The notes under the pieces are model-generated. The model was not told the origin of the DNA. It searched no databases and was given only the letters and a program-made list of their open reading frames with translations. Both the position numbers and the translations under genes were made by a program. Positions 17,614 to 26,344 of a DNA stretch of 64,000 nt are shown in pieces. Positions within the stretch are counted from its first letter, which is position 1. Every line of letters begins with the position of its first letter. Source of the stretch: CAIXSE01 sp040769125 (lineage in GTDB: Bacteria > Actinomycetota > Thermoleophilia > UBA2241); the NCBI GenBank assembly GCA_040769125.1, contig JAXGLO010000001.1, positions 434,001 through 498,000 of the forward strand. The letters run 5' to 3'.

Positions 17614-18735
17614 ATGGAGAGGTTGGGGTTCGTTTGGCGAGGCGTCGTGACGGCTGTCGCGCTGGCGGCGATCATGGCGCTGGCGCTGGTCGTCGTCGGC
17701 TGCGGTGGCGAGGACGCGGCGGTGCCGTCCGACTCGGCGTCCGCAAGCGGTGCGGCGCTGACGGAGGGCACGATCGTCGGCGCAGGTGCGAGCTTCCCGG
17801 CGCCGCTCTATACGAAGTGGGGCGCCGATTATCAGGGCGTCGCCGGCGTGAAGCTCAACTATCAGTCGATTGGCTCCGGCGGCGGTATCTCCGCGATCCA
17901 GGCCGGCACCGTCGACTTCGGCGCCTCCGACGCGCCGCTCGAGCAGAGCGAGCTCAAGGAATCCGGCCTTGCGCAGTTCCCCATGACGGTGGGCGGCGTT
18001 GTGGCCGTCGTCAACATTGATGGCGTCAAGGACGCTGAGCTTCGCCTCACGCCCGAGGTCATGGCCAGCATCTACATGGGCAAGACCAAGAAGTGGAGCG
18101 ATCCGTCGATCACGGACCTCAACCCGGGCCTCAAGCTGCCTGACGCCAAGATCAACGTCGTTCACCGCTCCGACAGCTCCGGCACTACGTGGATCTTCAC
18201 CAACTTCCTGACCGCCGCCGCGGGCGACGTGTGGACCGCGGGCGCCGACAAGGAGATCCCCTGGCCGGTGGGCGTGGGCAGCAAGGGCAACGAGGGCATC
18301 GCCGCCAGCGTGCAGCAGCTCAAGGGCTCTATCGGTTACGTCGAGTACGCGTACGCGGCCGAGACGGGCATGACCACCACCCAGGTCAAGAACAAGGCCG
18401 GCGTGTGGGTCAAGCCTGCGCTGAAAACATTCACCGCTGCGACCGCCAACGCCGACTGGAAGGCGAGCCTTCCGAGCATGGCGCTGGTGCTTGTGGATCA
18501 GCCGGGCAAGGACACGTGGCCGATCACCGGCGCGTCGTTCATCCTCGTGCAGAAGGAGCAGAAGGACGCGGCTCGCGCCAAGGCCATGTTCGACTTCTTC
18601 GACTGGTGCTTCGCCAACGGCGAGAAGGCCGCGTCGGAGCTCAATTACGTCGCCCTCCCGTCCTCGGTCTTCAAGATCGTCGAGAAGGACGTCTGGCCGG
18701 GCGTCACCGCCGATGGCGCTCCGGTATGGAAATGA
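17614..18735 (+). CDS. pstS: Phosphate ABC transporter substrate-binding lipoprotein
   Basis: A 373-residue PstS. The lipoprotein signal (about 1-30) has the lipobox VVVGC. The mature protein starts with a low-complexity Ser/Ala linker and then GAGASFPAPLYTKW, the highly conserved PstS entry; SDAPL and HRSDSSGTTWIF line the phosphate site. The ATG at 17614 follows GCGAGGAG. It should bind phosphate outside the membrane and deliver it to PstCA. Confidence 0.95.
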   Translation: MERLGFVWRGVVTAVALAAIMALALVVVGCGGEDAAVPSDSASASGAALTEGTIVGAGASFPAPLYTKWGADYQGVAGVKLNYQSIGSGGGISAIQAGTVDFGASDAPLEQSELKESGLAQFPMTVGGVVAVVNIDGVKDAELRLTPEVMASIYMGKTKKWSDPSITDLNPGLKLPDAKINVVHRSDSSGTTWIFTNFLTAAAGDVWTAGADKEIPWPVGVGSKGNEGIAASVQQLKGSIGYVEYAYAAETGMTTTQVKNKAGVWVKPALKTFTAATANADWKASLPSMALVLVDQPGKDTWPITGASFILVQKEQKDAARAKAMFDFFDWCFANGEKAASELNYVALPSSVFKIVEKDVWPGVTADGAPVWK

Positions 18736-18794
18736 CGGACGCTCGAGCGCATGACGGCTTGAGGCGGAGACCGTGAGTACAGTCGATGTAAAGA

Positions 18795-19805
18795 TTGGCA
18801 CAGGACCCATCGTGCCGCGGGGCGCCCCCGGGGGGGCGGCCCCCCCCCCCCCCGCCCCCCCGCGGCAGGCGCTCCGGCGTAGGCGACACGGTGTTCAAGG
18901 GTCTGGCCGCCGCCGGCGGAGGGGTCGTCGCGGTGGCGATGTTCGGGCTCGCCGCGATTCTCTTCTGGGACTCCTGGCCGGCGATCTCCAAGCTGGGCTG
19001 GAGCGTCATCACTACGGTGGCCTGGGCGCCGTCGCAGGGTCAGTACGGCGCCCTCGCCGCGCTCGCCGGTACGGCGCTCTCCTCGATCGTGGCGATGGTC
19101 ATCGCCGTGCCGCTCGCACTGGTGATCGCCTTCTTGCTGGTGGAGCTCGTGCATCCGTCGGTGGCGCGCGTGATCGGCACGGGCATCGAGATGCTCGCCT
19201 CCATCCCCAGCATCATCTTCGGCATGGTCGGCCTCTTCGTGATCGTGCCGTTCGTCCAGGAGCGCGTCATGCCCTGGCTGGAGGCCTCCCCACTCGGCGG
19301 TCTCCCGGGGATTGAACCCGGCGCGCAGTTCACGGGCGGCGGCATGTCGATCTTCACGGCCGGCGTGGTGCTGGCCTTCATGGTTCTGCCGTACATCACT
19401 TCGGTTTCGCGCGACGTGCTGATGATGGTGCCGCAGGTTACAAAGGAGGCGGGCTACGGCATGGGCTCCACCACCTGGGAGGTGCTGCACAAGATCAGCC
19501 TGCGTTACGCCAACAGCGGAATCGTGGGCGCCGTCTTCATCGGCCTCGGGCGGGCGCTGGGCGAGACGATGGCCGTCGCCTACCTCATCGGCAGCGTCTA
19601 CAGCGGCCTGCCGGGTTCGCTCTTCGATGCCGGCACGTCGATCGCGTCCCTGATCGCCCAGCAGTTCAACGAGGCCACCGACCCAGTGCAGGTGAGCGCG
19701 CTGGTCCTGCTCGGGCTCATCCTCTTCCTCATAACGGTGGGCTTCCAGCTTCTTGCCCAGGCGTGGTTGCACCGCGTCAAGCGTCGTACCGGGGGTCGGG
19801 CATGA
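18795..19805 (+). CDS. pstC: Phosphate ABC transporter permease PstC (start disrupted by a homopolymer tract)
   Basis: A permease with six predicted membrane segments. The conserved PstC features are the loop EVGY-like KEAGYGMGSTTWEVLHKI and the EAA-type motif GRALGETMAVAYLIG. The in-frame start at TTG 18795 has no ribosome site and would give a Pro/Arg-rich N-terminus from the C tract. The natural start is probably GTG 18773, with GGAG 6 nt upstream (MSTVDVKIGTGPIVPR), which is in another frame; a one-base length change in the 14-C run at 18840-18853 would join the two. It is either a sequencing or assembly error or a real slippery tract. Confidence 0.85.
   Translation: MAQDPSCRGAPPGGRPPPPPPPRGRRSGVGDTVFKGLAAAGGGVVAVAMFGLAAILFWDSWPAISKLGWSVITTVAWAPSQGQYGALAALAGTALSSIVAMVIAVPLALVIAFLLVELVHPSVARVIGTGIEMLASIPSIIFGMVGLFVIVPFVQERVMPWLEASPLGGLPGIEPGAQFTGGGMSIFTAGVVLAFMVLPYITSVSRDVLMMVPQVTKEAGYGMGSTTWEVLHKISLRYANSGIVGAVFIGLGRALGETMAVAYLIGSVYSGLPGSLFDAGTSIASLIAQQFNEATDPVQVSALVLLGLILFLITVGFQLLAQAWLHRVKRRTGGRA
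18814..18865 (+). repeat. Poly-G/poly-C tract with hairpin potential inside the 5' end of pstC
   Basis: C5 then G7 (18825-18836), a run of 14 C (18840-18853), G, then 7 C (18855-18861). The flanks CCGCGGGG and CCCCCGCGG are complementary, so the whole tract can fold. Its length decides which frame enters pstC. Confidence 0.8.
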
Positions 19806-20713
19806 GCGCCGATACAAAGCAGGCGGTGCAGGCCGCCCCCCTGCACCACCGCTCCGTCGCTCGGCGGCGGGTCACGGACGTGCTGATCAAGGGCTTCTCC
19901 TGGGTCGCTGCGTCGCTGGGCATCGCCGTCATGTTCCTCGTCGTGTATGAGGTCGTGGTGCGAGGGATCGGGGCCTGGGACGTGGCCTTCTTCACGCAGA
20001 CGACGCCGCAGGACGTGGTCTCGAGGGAAGGCGGCTTCGCGAATGCAATCGTGGGCACGCTGATCTTGACCGGCGTGGCCGCGCTGATCGCCATTCCCAC
20101 CGGCTTCCTTGGAGGCGTCTATCTCTCGGAGTTCGGCCGCAACGGCCGCATCGCGACCGGCATCCGCATGATCGCCAATGTCGTGATGGGCGTGCCGTCG
20201 ATCATCGTAGGCGTCTTCGTCTTCGCGTTGCTCGTGCAGCCGCTGCAGCACTACTCAGGCTTCGCCGGCTCTGTGGCGCTGGCCTTCATCATGCTGCCGG
20301 TGATGGCGCGCACCACGGAGGACATGCTCAACCTGGTGCCCAATGAGCTCCGCGAGTCGGGGCTCGCCATGGGTGCGCCGCGCTGGAAGGTCACCCTCGG
20401 GGTGGTCTGCAGAGCTGCGCGCGGCGGCCTGATTACAGGGGCCACGCTGGCCATCGTGCGCGTGGCCGGCGAGACGGCGCCGCTGCTCTTCACGGCGCTG
20501 AGCAGCCCGTACTGGATCGACGGCCTGTTCGGGCCGAGCGGGTTCTTCGGCGGCCCGGTCGCCAATCTCACCAAGACCATCTACGATTTCTCGGGTTCCC
20601 CTTATCCACACTGGCAGGAGCTGGCCTGGGGCGGCGCGCTGCTCATCATCGTCATGGTGCTTGGCATGAACCTGCTCATGCGGTTCCTCTTCCAGCGAAG
20701 TAAGAGACGGTGA
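19802..20713 (+). CDS. pstA: Phosphate ABC transporter permease PstA
   Basis: A 303-residue inner-membrane permease with six hydrophobic segments. The coupling-helix region (NELRESGLAMGAPRWKVTLGV) and the later RVAGETAPLLFTAL are signatures of PstA. The ATG at 19802 overlaps the pstC stop (ATGA), and the protein begins MSADTKQ. It forms the channel with PstC and is powered by PstB. Confidence 0.95.
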   Translation: MSADTKQAVQAAPLHHRSVARRRVTDVLIKGFSWVAASLGIAVMFLVVYEVVVRGIGAWDVAFFTQTTPQDVVSREGGFANAIVGTLILTGVAALIAIPTGFLGGVYLSEFGRNGRIATGIRMIANVVMGVPSIIVGVFVFALLVQPLQHYSGFAGSVALAFIMLPVMARTTEDMLNLVPNELRESGLAMGAPRWKVTLGVVCRAARGGLITGATLAIVRVAGETAPLLFTALSSPYWIDGLFGPSGFFGGPVANLTKTIYDFSGSPYPHWQELAWGGALLIIVMVLGMNLLMRFLFQRSKRR

Positions 20714-21615
20714 CGATGACCACGGATGCGATGACCACGGATGCGATGACCACGGATGAACCGACAGTGACCAGTAATGAGGTGAAGAAGGCGGAGATAC
20801 TGCCGCCGCGGCTCCAGGTCGAGCGCCAGCCGCTCAGCTCCGACGAAGAATTCGCGGATCTGCCCAGCGCGATCTCCGTGCGCGACCTCGATTTCTTCTA
20901 CGGCAAGGAGCAGGCGCTCTTCGGCAATTCGATCGAGTTCAAGAAGAACCGCGTTACGGCTGTGATCGGGCCTTCGGGATGCGGCAAGTCGACGCACCTT
21001 CGCGTCCTCAACCGCATCTACAACCTCTACCGCGACCAGCGCGCCGTCGGCGAGGTCATCTTCGACGGCGAGAACATCCTCTCGCCGCGCACCGACCTCC
21101 TCAACCTGCGCCGCCGCATCGGCATGATCTTCCAGAAGCCCAGTCCCTTCCCGATGACGGTCTTCGACAACGTCGCCTACGGGCTACGCCAGCACTACAG
21201 GATGAGTTCGTCCGAGCTCTCGGCGCGCGTCGAGCACGCGCTCAAGCGCTCGGCCATCTGGGACGAGGTCAAGCACAAGCTCAACGAGCCCGGCAACGCG
21301 CTCTCTGGCGGTCAGCAGCAGCGCCTGTGTATCGCCCGCGCAATCGCCGCACGGCCCGATGTGCTCCTTATGGACGAGCCGTGCTCGGCGATCGACCCGG
21401 TGGGGACGGCCAAGATCGAGGAGCTCGTACTGGAGCTCAAGAGCAAGTACACGATCGTGCTCGTGACGCACAACATGCAGCAGGCTGCCCGCGTCAGCGA
21501 CTACACCGCCTTCTTCTTCAAGGGGAAGATCGTCGAGTTCGGGCCGACCCTGCAGATCTTCTCCAACCCCACGGAGAAGCAGACCGAGGACTACATCACC
21601 GGCCGTTTCGGCTGA
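20710..21615 (+). CDS. pstB: Phosphate ABC transporter ATP-binding protein PstB
   Basis: A 301-residue ABC ATPase with Walker A GPSGCGKS, Q-loop FQKPSPFPM, signature LSGGQQQR, Walker B VLLMDEP and H-loop VTHNM. The GTG at 20710 overlaps the pstA stop by 4 bp. The first codons contain three tandem copies of a 15-bp unit (ATGACCACGGATGCG and close copies, from 20716), so ATG at 20716, 20731 or 20746 could also initiate. The N-terminal ~50 residues before SVRDLDFFYG are longer than usual for PstB. Confidence 0.95.
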   Translation: MTMTTDAMTTDAMTTDEPTVTSNEVKKAEILPPRLQVERQPLSSDEEFADLPSAISVRDLDFFYGKEQALFGNSIEFKKNRVTAVIGPSGCGKSTHLRVLNRIYNLYRDQRAVGEVIFDGENILSPRTDLLNLRRRIGMIFQKPSPFPMTVFDNVAYGLRQHYRMSSSELSARVEHALKRSAIWDEVKHKLNEPGNALSGGQQQRLCIARAIAARPDVLLMDEPCSAIDPVGTAKIEELVLELKSKYTIVLVTHNMQQAARVSDYTAFFFKGKIVEFGPTLQIFSNPTEKQTEDYITGRFG

Positions 21616-21629
21616 GCGAAGAGGACGAT

Positions 21630-22316
21630 ATGCGACATCTGCAACGTGAGATCGCCAAGCTGAAGCGCAAGATACTGGCGCTCGGCGCCCTGGTGGAGGA
21701 GCAGCTCCGCCTCGCCTGTCAGGCCATCGAGGAGCGCGACCTGAGCAAGGCCCAGCATGTGGTCGATACCGACGCGGTGATCGACGAGCAGGAGGTCGAG
21801 GTCGAGGAGGAGTGCCTCAAGATCCTGGCGCTCTACCAGCCCGTCGCCGTCGACCTGCGGTTCCTGGTGGCCGTGGTCAAGATCAACAGCGAGCTGGAGC
21901 GCATCGGCGACATGGCCGTCAAGATCGCGGAGCGAGCCAGCGAGTTCGCCGATGAGGCTCCCTTGGCCATCCCCACGAAGCTGCTGATGCTCGGCGACAG
22001 GTCGGCTCGCATCGTGGAGCGGGCGATCGACGCCCTGGTGAGGGAGGACGCGCGCGGCGCCTGGCGCGTGCTGGCCGCCGACGACGAGATCGACGCCCTC
22101 TATGCCGACATGATCACGGATCTCAAGGCGGGGATCCAGGAGGATCCCCGCGAGGTCGACAGGCTCATTCGGCTGATTCGGGTGTCACGGTATCTCGAGC
22201 GCGCGGCCGACCACGCCACCAACATCGCCGAGGATGTGCTCTACATGGTCGAGGGCGAGATCTACCGTCACTACGACTACGACGAGGTGGCCGACTCGCC
22301 TGCTCCGCCTACTTGA
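21630..22316 (+). CDS. phoU: Phosphate transport regulator PhoU
   Basis: A 228-residue all-helical protein with two PhoU repeats. LERIGDMAVKIAERA and LERAADHATNIAEDVLYM are the paired metal-binding E-R-x-x-D motifs. The ATG at 21630 follows GAAGAGGA, 14 nt after pstB. PhoU mediates signalling between PstB and the PhoR kinase. Its 3' end overlaps the convergent SpoIID gene by 8 bp. Confidence 0.93.
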   Translation: MRHLQREIAKLKRKILALGALVEEQLRLACQAIEERDLSKAQHVVDTDAVIDEQEVEVEEECLKILALYQPVAVDLRFLVAVVKINSELERIGDMAVKIAERASEFADEAPLAIPTKLLMLGDRSARIVERAIDALVREDARGAWRVLAADDEIDALYADMITDLKAGIQEDPREVDRLIRLIRVSRYLERAADHATNIAEDVLYMVEGEIYRHYDYDEVADSPAPPT

Positions 22317-23808
22317 CGGTGATCGTCGTGGTCGGTGAGGCGGCCTTGCCGATGATCCAGTAGTACTTGCTGGTCTGCCTTACGGTGACCGTGGCCTTGT
22401 ACGTCGAGTAGTAGGCCGTGTGCCCGCCCGCCAGAGGCGCCGATCTCCGCGTGCTCTCGACGGTGCGGGTGTGCCAGGCGCCGTTGTAGTAGGACCTGAG
22501 CTTCACGGCTGCTCCGGCGGCGAGGCCCGGGTAGGTGCGTCCTTTCAGCGTTACCCGTGTGCCGGCGGCTACGGTGACGGCGTCCTTCGGGGCTGGGCTG
22601 ATCGACACGCTCCTGATCGTCGCCCAGGTGCTGTTGAGGCCGAGCCTCATGCGCAGCTTGTTGCCGTCAATGTACGTGACGCCGCCTGAGCCGACCACGG
22701 CCGCCTTGACGATGCGCGGCGAGGTGCCGCGCTTCACGACGTAGACGGTGCGCAGGACGCCCCGCACGGCGGAGCCCAGTGACGAGGTTATGCTGGCGCG
22801 GGTGCGGGAGAGCGGGCCCCACCGGTGGCGCGGCGCGTAGGTGTCGTACTGGTCGCGCACGCCCTTGAGGTAGCCTACCGGGCTTGCGCCCGGCCAGCCA
22901 TACTCGATGTTCTCGGTGCGTCCGCCTGAGGAGGAGAAGTAGTAGGCGGTGATTATCCTGCCGCCGTATGTGGGCACGACGCCGGCGGTGTCGGTGAGGG
23001 CCTGGTTGGTGCGGCGATCCTCTCTGTCGGCCCCGGTGTACACCTGGGAGCGCGTGTCGCAGTAGACGTCGAAGGATGCCGAGGGCTTCAGCGAGCGTGC
23101 CGCGTAGGCGCGGGCTGCGCACGCCTGGGCCTTCAGCGACTCGGCGGGCCACGACGGCGAGACCTCGCGCGGCACTACGCCGCGCAGGTAGCTCTCGAGC
23201 GGCAGGACGTTGATCATGCGGAGGGTGCTGCCGGAGGCCACGGCGCGGATGGTGCCGCGGTACAGCCCTGTGTCGCCCATGTCCGTCTTCGTGAGCACGT
23301 TGAGGCTGCCTCTCGACGGCCTGAATGTGACGTTCGAGGAGAAGGTCCGCGAGGCTGTGCCGGCCACCACCCGGAAGCCGTTGCTGACGCGGGTGGTGGT
23401 CGCCGTGGTGCCGGCCGGGATCTTCATGGTCGCGGTTCCGCTCGTGGCCGTGTAGCTGGCGGCGCACTTGAGCTTCATGGACTTCAGGCCGCTGCGGAGC
23501 ATCACGCGGATCGAGCCGTTGCTCTTGGTTCCGAAGGAGATGCCCTTGTAGTAGTGCTTGAGGATGGCCTTGTACGACCAGCCGTTCTTCGCGTAGCCGT
23601 AGGCGCCCCACTGCGACATGCCGATGCCGTGGCCCCAGCCGCGACCCGTGATGGTGAACTTGGTCTCCGTGGTGGCCGCGAGAGCAGGGGCGGCCGGGAG
23701 GAGCAGGACGAGCGCGGTCAGCACGGCGAGGGCGCCGAGGCGCAACGGGGCGCCGCCGGCGAAGCGGCGCGGCGCACCAGAGTGTGTGTGGTCGTGGTGT
23801 GTAGTCAT
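22309..23808 (-). CDS. SpoIID/LytB domain secreted cell-wall protein
   Basis: About 499 residues. The start is taken at ATG 23808 because CCGGAGG lies 5 nt upstream; an in-frame ATG at 23856 would add 16 residues. It has a signal peptide (hydrophobic LGALAVLTALVLLLPAAPA), then FTITGRGWGHGIGMSQWGAYG and, in the SpoIID core, LESYLRGVVPREVSPSWPAE and AQACAARAYAARS. SpoIID is a lytic transglycosylase that acts on denuded peptidoglycan; LytB-like versions modify amidases in non-sporulating actinobacteria. The C-terminal ~120 residues look like a beta-sandwich wall-associated repeat. It is divergently paired with an NlpC/P60 protein. Confidence 0.88.
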   Translation of the reverse strand: MTTHHDHTHSGAPRRFAGGAPLRLGALAVLTALVLLLPAAPALAATTETKFTITGRGWGHGIGMSQWGAYGYAKNGWSYKAILKHYYKGISFGTKSNGSIRVMLRSGLKSMKLKCAASYTATSGTATMKIPAGTTATTTRVSNGFRVVAGTASRTFSSNVTFRPSRGSLNVLTKTDMGDTGLYRGTIRAVASGSTLRMINVLPLESYLRGVVPREVSPSWPAESLKAQACAARAYAARSLKPSASFDVYCDTRSQVYTGADREDRRTNQALTDTAGVVPTYGGRIITAYYFSSSGGRTENIEYGWPGASPVGYLKGVRDQYDTYAPRHRWGPLSRTRASITSSLGSAVRGVLRTVYVVKRGTSPRIVKAAVVGSGGVTYIDGNKLRMRLGLNSTWATIRSVSISPAPKDAVTVAAGTRVTLKGRTYPGLAAGAAVKLRSYYNGAWHTRTVESTRRSAPLAGGHTAYYSTYKATVTVRQTSKYYWIIGKAASPTTTITVK

Positions 23809-23917
23809 GGCGAACCTCCGGAGGGTGTGCCTGCGCCGGAGGGAGAGGGCAGACATCTCCTTGAGTACTTCTCGTACCGGCAGGCGGATCCCTTTCCTTT
23901 ACTCCGATCGCCCTGCG

Positions 23918-23935
23918 GTTCAGAATACCCTGAAC
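23918..23935. promoter_or_regulatory. 18-bp inverted repeat GTTCAG-N6-CTGAAC between two cell-wall genes
   Basis: A perfect 6-bp inverted repeat with a 6-bp centre, in the divergent promoter region of the SpoIID and NlpC/P60 genes. It could be an operator that coordinates both; no cognate regulator is known from the window. Confidence 0.4.
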
Positions 23936-24068
23936 GGCGCCGCGGGGCGACTGTGGCCGCCCGGCCGCACCGGGTCCGACAAGGAGACAGGGCGCGGGCG
24001 GCGAACTCGTGTCGGGGTCGTGCCCGGTCAAGCCCCCGGTGCGGCGGGTCGATACAGGGGAGTGTGTC

Positions 24069-25271
24069 ATGAGCAGACCGCGCCAAAGATTCCTCATCGT
24101 CATTGCCTTCGCCGTGGCCGTCTTCGGCCTGGCGGCGGCTGCCGCTCCGCGCGCCTCCGCCAAGAGATACACCGATGTCTCTCGCAAGCACTGGGCGTAC
24201 GCTCACATCGACTCCGTCACGGATCGCATCGTCTCGGGGAGGCGTCTGCTCGACGACTACGGCACCGCCTTCAAGCCCGAGCGAGCCATCACCAGGCTGC
24301 AGCTCGCCCGCGTCCTGGTGCTCGCCTCCGGCCACTACGGAGACCCGGTCACCAAGCCGGTGGCGGTTGCGGACGTTCCTCCTGGCGCCAGGGGCTACCG
24401 GATCGTCCAGACGGCCCTCCGTCTCAGGCTCATGGGCCTGCGCGCCGACCGTACCTTCGGCCGCGACAGATCGGTGCCCGCCTGGCAGGCCGAGGCCGCC
24501 GTCGTGCGCTGGCTCAAGCTGCGGTACGGCTCCTACGACTGGTCGCTGCTGATCACTCTCAAGCCCAGCAGATGGCGGCCCAACACTGACTGGCACACCG
24601 GAGCGCCTTCGTGCCTCCCGTTCATCGTCGCATCGCGCCAGCTCCAGCTGCGGATCAACCACCCCGCCGCCGATGACGCGCACGAGGTTACGCCCAGCCA
24701 GGCCATCGACCGCGCCGAGGTGGCCTACATGATCTACCGCGGGTACGAGGCGGGCGGCGAGTACGGGCTCTCCGGGCTGAGCGGCTTCCGCCGGGTCACC
24801 TTCCCACCGCTGAGCGCCCGGCAGAAGCAGGTCGCCTCCTACGCTCTCAAGTACGTGGGCTACCCGTACGTGTGGGGCGGTGAGTATCCCACCAGGAACT
24901 CGCCCTATGGCTACCAGGCGAGCGGCGGCTTCGATTGCTCCGGCTTCGTCTTCTACGTGATGAAGATGCACTTCCGCTACCCCATCACGGTCAACGAGCG
25001 CGGCGCCGCAGACATGGCCGCGCGGGCCAAGCCGCGCATCACCCGTGCCAATCTCAAGGGCGGCGACCTTATCTTCTTCGGGCCTAAAGGCCCGAGATCG
25101 ACGGTCGCCTCGATCTACCACGCCGGCCTCTACCTGGGTAACGGCTGGTTCATCCACTCTACGGGGTCGAGCGATGGCGTCACGCTGGCGTCGCTCAATA
25201 CGTCAACGTACTGGAAGAACGCCTTCGCCTGGGGCCGCCGGCTGCTCACACGGGCTGAGCTCGCCCTCTGA
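24069..25271 (+). CDS. NlpC/P60 endopeptidase with N-terminal SLH-like domain
   Basis: A 400-residue exported peptidoglycan hydrolase. It has a signal peptide (about 1-32, cut after ASA), then SLH-like repeats (KRYTDVSRKHWAYAHID, then ITRLQLARVLVLAS) that bind wall polymers, and a C-terminal NlpC/P60 domain with nucleophile Cys in GGFDCSGFV, His in IYHAGLYLG and the third polar residue in WFIHSTG. The ATG at 24069 is chosen for GGGGAG 7 nt upstream. It is likely a gamma-D-Glu-diamino-acid endopeptidase. It lies divergent to the SpoIID gene. Confidence 0.9.
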   Translation: MSRPRQRFLIVIAFAVAVFGLAAAAAPRASAKRYTDVSRKHWAYAHIDSVTDRIVSGRRLLDDYGTAFKPERAITRLQLARVLVLASGHYGDPVTKPVAVADVPPGARGYRIVQTALRLRLMGLRADRTFGRDRSVPAWQAEAAVVRWLKLRYGSYDWSLLITLKPSRWRPNTDWHTGAPSCLPFIVASRQLQLRINHPAADDAHEVTPSQAIDRAEVAYMIYRGYEAGGEYGLSGLSGFRRVTFPPLSARQKQVASYALKYVGYPYVWGGEYPTRNSPYGYQASGGFDCSGFVFYVMKMHFRYPITVNERGAADMAARAKPRITRANLKGGDLIFFGPKGPRSTVASIYHAGLYLGNGWFIHSTGSSDGVTLASLNTSTYWKNAFAWGRRLLTRAELAL

Positions 25272-25290
25272 CGGGCGCGCGTCCGGTCGC

Positions 25291-26292
25291 TCAGCTCATA
25301 CTGGGGTACTGTGCGGCGTAGTAGTCCCGCCACTCCCCCGATTTGATGGGGCGCCACCACTCCGGGTTGTCGCGGTACCAGGCGACGGTGCGCTCGAGGC
25401 CGGCCACGAAGGGCGTCGCCGGCCGCCACCCGAGGGCGTGCGCCTTAGTGCAGTCGATCGAGTAGCGGCGGTCGTGCCCGGGCCGGTCGGCGACGTAGCG
25501 GATCAGCTCCTCTCCCTTGTCGAGCAGGCGCAGGATCTCGCGCGTGATCGTGAGGTTCTCGATCTCGTTGCCGCCGCCGATGTTGTAGATCTCGCCGTCG
25601 CGGCCGTGCCGCAGCACGGCGTCGATGCCGGCGCAGTTGTCGTCCACGTAGATCCAGTCGCGCACCTGGCGGCCGTCCCCGTACACGGGGAGCGCCAGGT
25701 CGTCCAGCGCGTTGGTGACGAAGAGCGGCACGATCTTCTCGGGGTACTGCCGGGGGCCGTAGTTATTGGAGCTGCGCGTGATCAGCACCGGCAGGCCGTA
25801 GGTCTTGCGGTAGGCCAGCACGAGGAGGTCGCCGGCGGCCTTGCTGGCCGAGTACGGGCTTGACGGGTCGAGGGGGGAGCTCTCGGTGAACGAGCCCGAC
25901 TCCGTGGACCCGTAGACCTCGTCGGTGCTGATCTGGACGTACCGGGCGATGCCGTGCTCGCGCACCGCCTCGAGGAGCGTCTGCGTGCCGAGCACGTCGG
26001 TGCGGATGAAGCTCTGCGGGTCGCTGATCGAGCGGTCGACGTGAGTCTCGGCGGCGAAGTTGACGACGGCGTCGGCGTCGCGCAGCGCTTCGCGGACGAG
26101 CGCGACGTCGCAGATGTCGCCCTTGATGAACGAGTAGCGCGGGTCGCCTTCGGCGCCGCGCAGGTTCTCGAGGTTGCCGGCGTACGTGAGCTTGTCGAAA
26201 TTCACTATCTCCACGTCGTCGTACTGCGCCAGCATGTGGAGGATGAAGTTCGAGCCGATGAAGCCGGCTCCGCCGGTGACCACGAGTCTCAC
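25291..26292 (-). CDS. rmlB: dTDP-glucose 4,6-dehydratase
   Basis: A 333-residue extended short-chain dehydrogenase. It has the NAD motif VVTGGAGFIGSNF at the N-terminus, the catalytic triad in STDEVYG and YSASKAAGD (Y-x-x-x-K), and the family marker RSSNNYGPRQYPEK. The GTG at 26292 is chosen because AAGGAGG lies 8 nt upstream and the Rossmann strand starts at residue 2. It is the last gene of the dTDP-L-rhamnose operon and makes dTDP-4-keto-6-deoxyglucose. Confidence 0.95.
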   Translation of the reverse strand: MRLVVTGGAGFIGSNFILHMLAQYDDVEIVNFDKLTYAGNLENLRGAEGDPRYSFIKGDICDVALVREALRDADAVVNFAAETHVDRSISDPQSFIRTDVLGTQTLLEAVREHGIARYVQISTDEVYGSTESGSFTESSPLDPSSPYSASKAAGDLLVLAYRKTYGLPVLITRSSNNYGPRQYPEKIVPLFVTNALDDLALPVYGDGRQVRDWIYVDDNCAGIDAVLRHGRDGEIYNIGGGNEIENLTITREILRLLDKGEELIRYVADRPGHDRRYSIDCTKAHALGWRPATPFVAGLERTVAWYRDNPEWWRPIKSGEWRDYYAAQYPSMS

Positions 26293-26344
26293 GCCGGTGC
26301 CTCCTTCTGTGGGGCCGGGGGCCGCGTCGCTGTGTGACGCGGCT

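Noticed and set aside
18795..18865. TTG 18795 as the true start of PstC
   Set aside because: It has no ribosome site and yields a homopolymer-derived Pro/Arg N-terminus; GTG 18773 has a good site but is out of frame because of the C tract.
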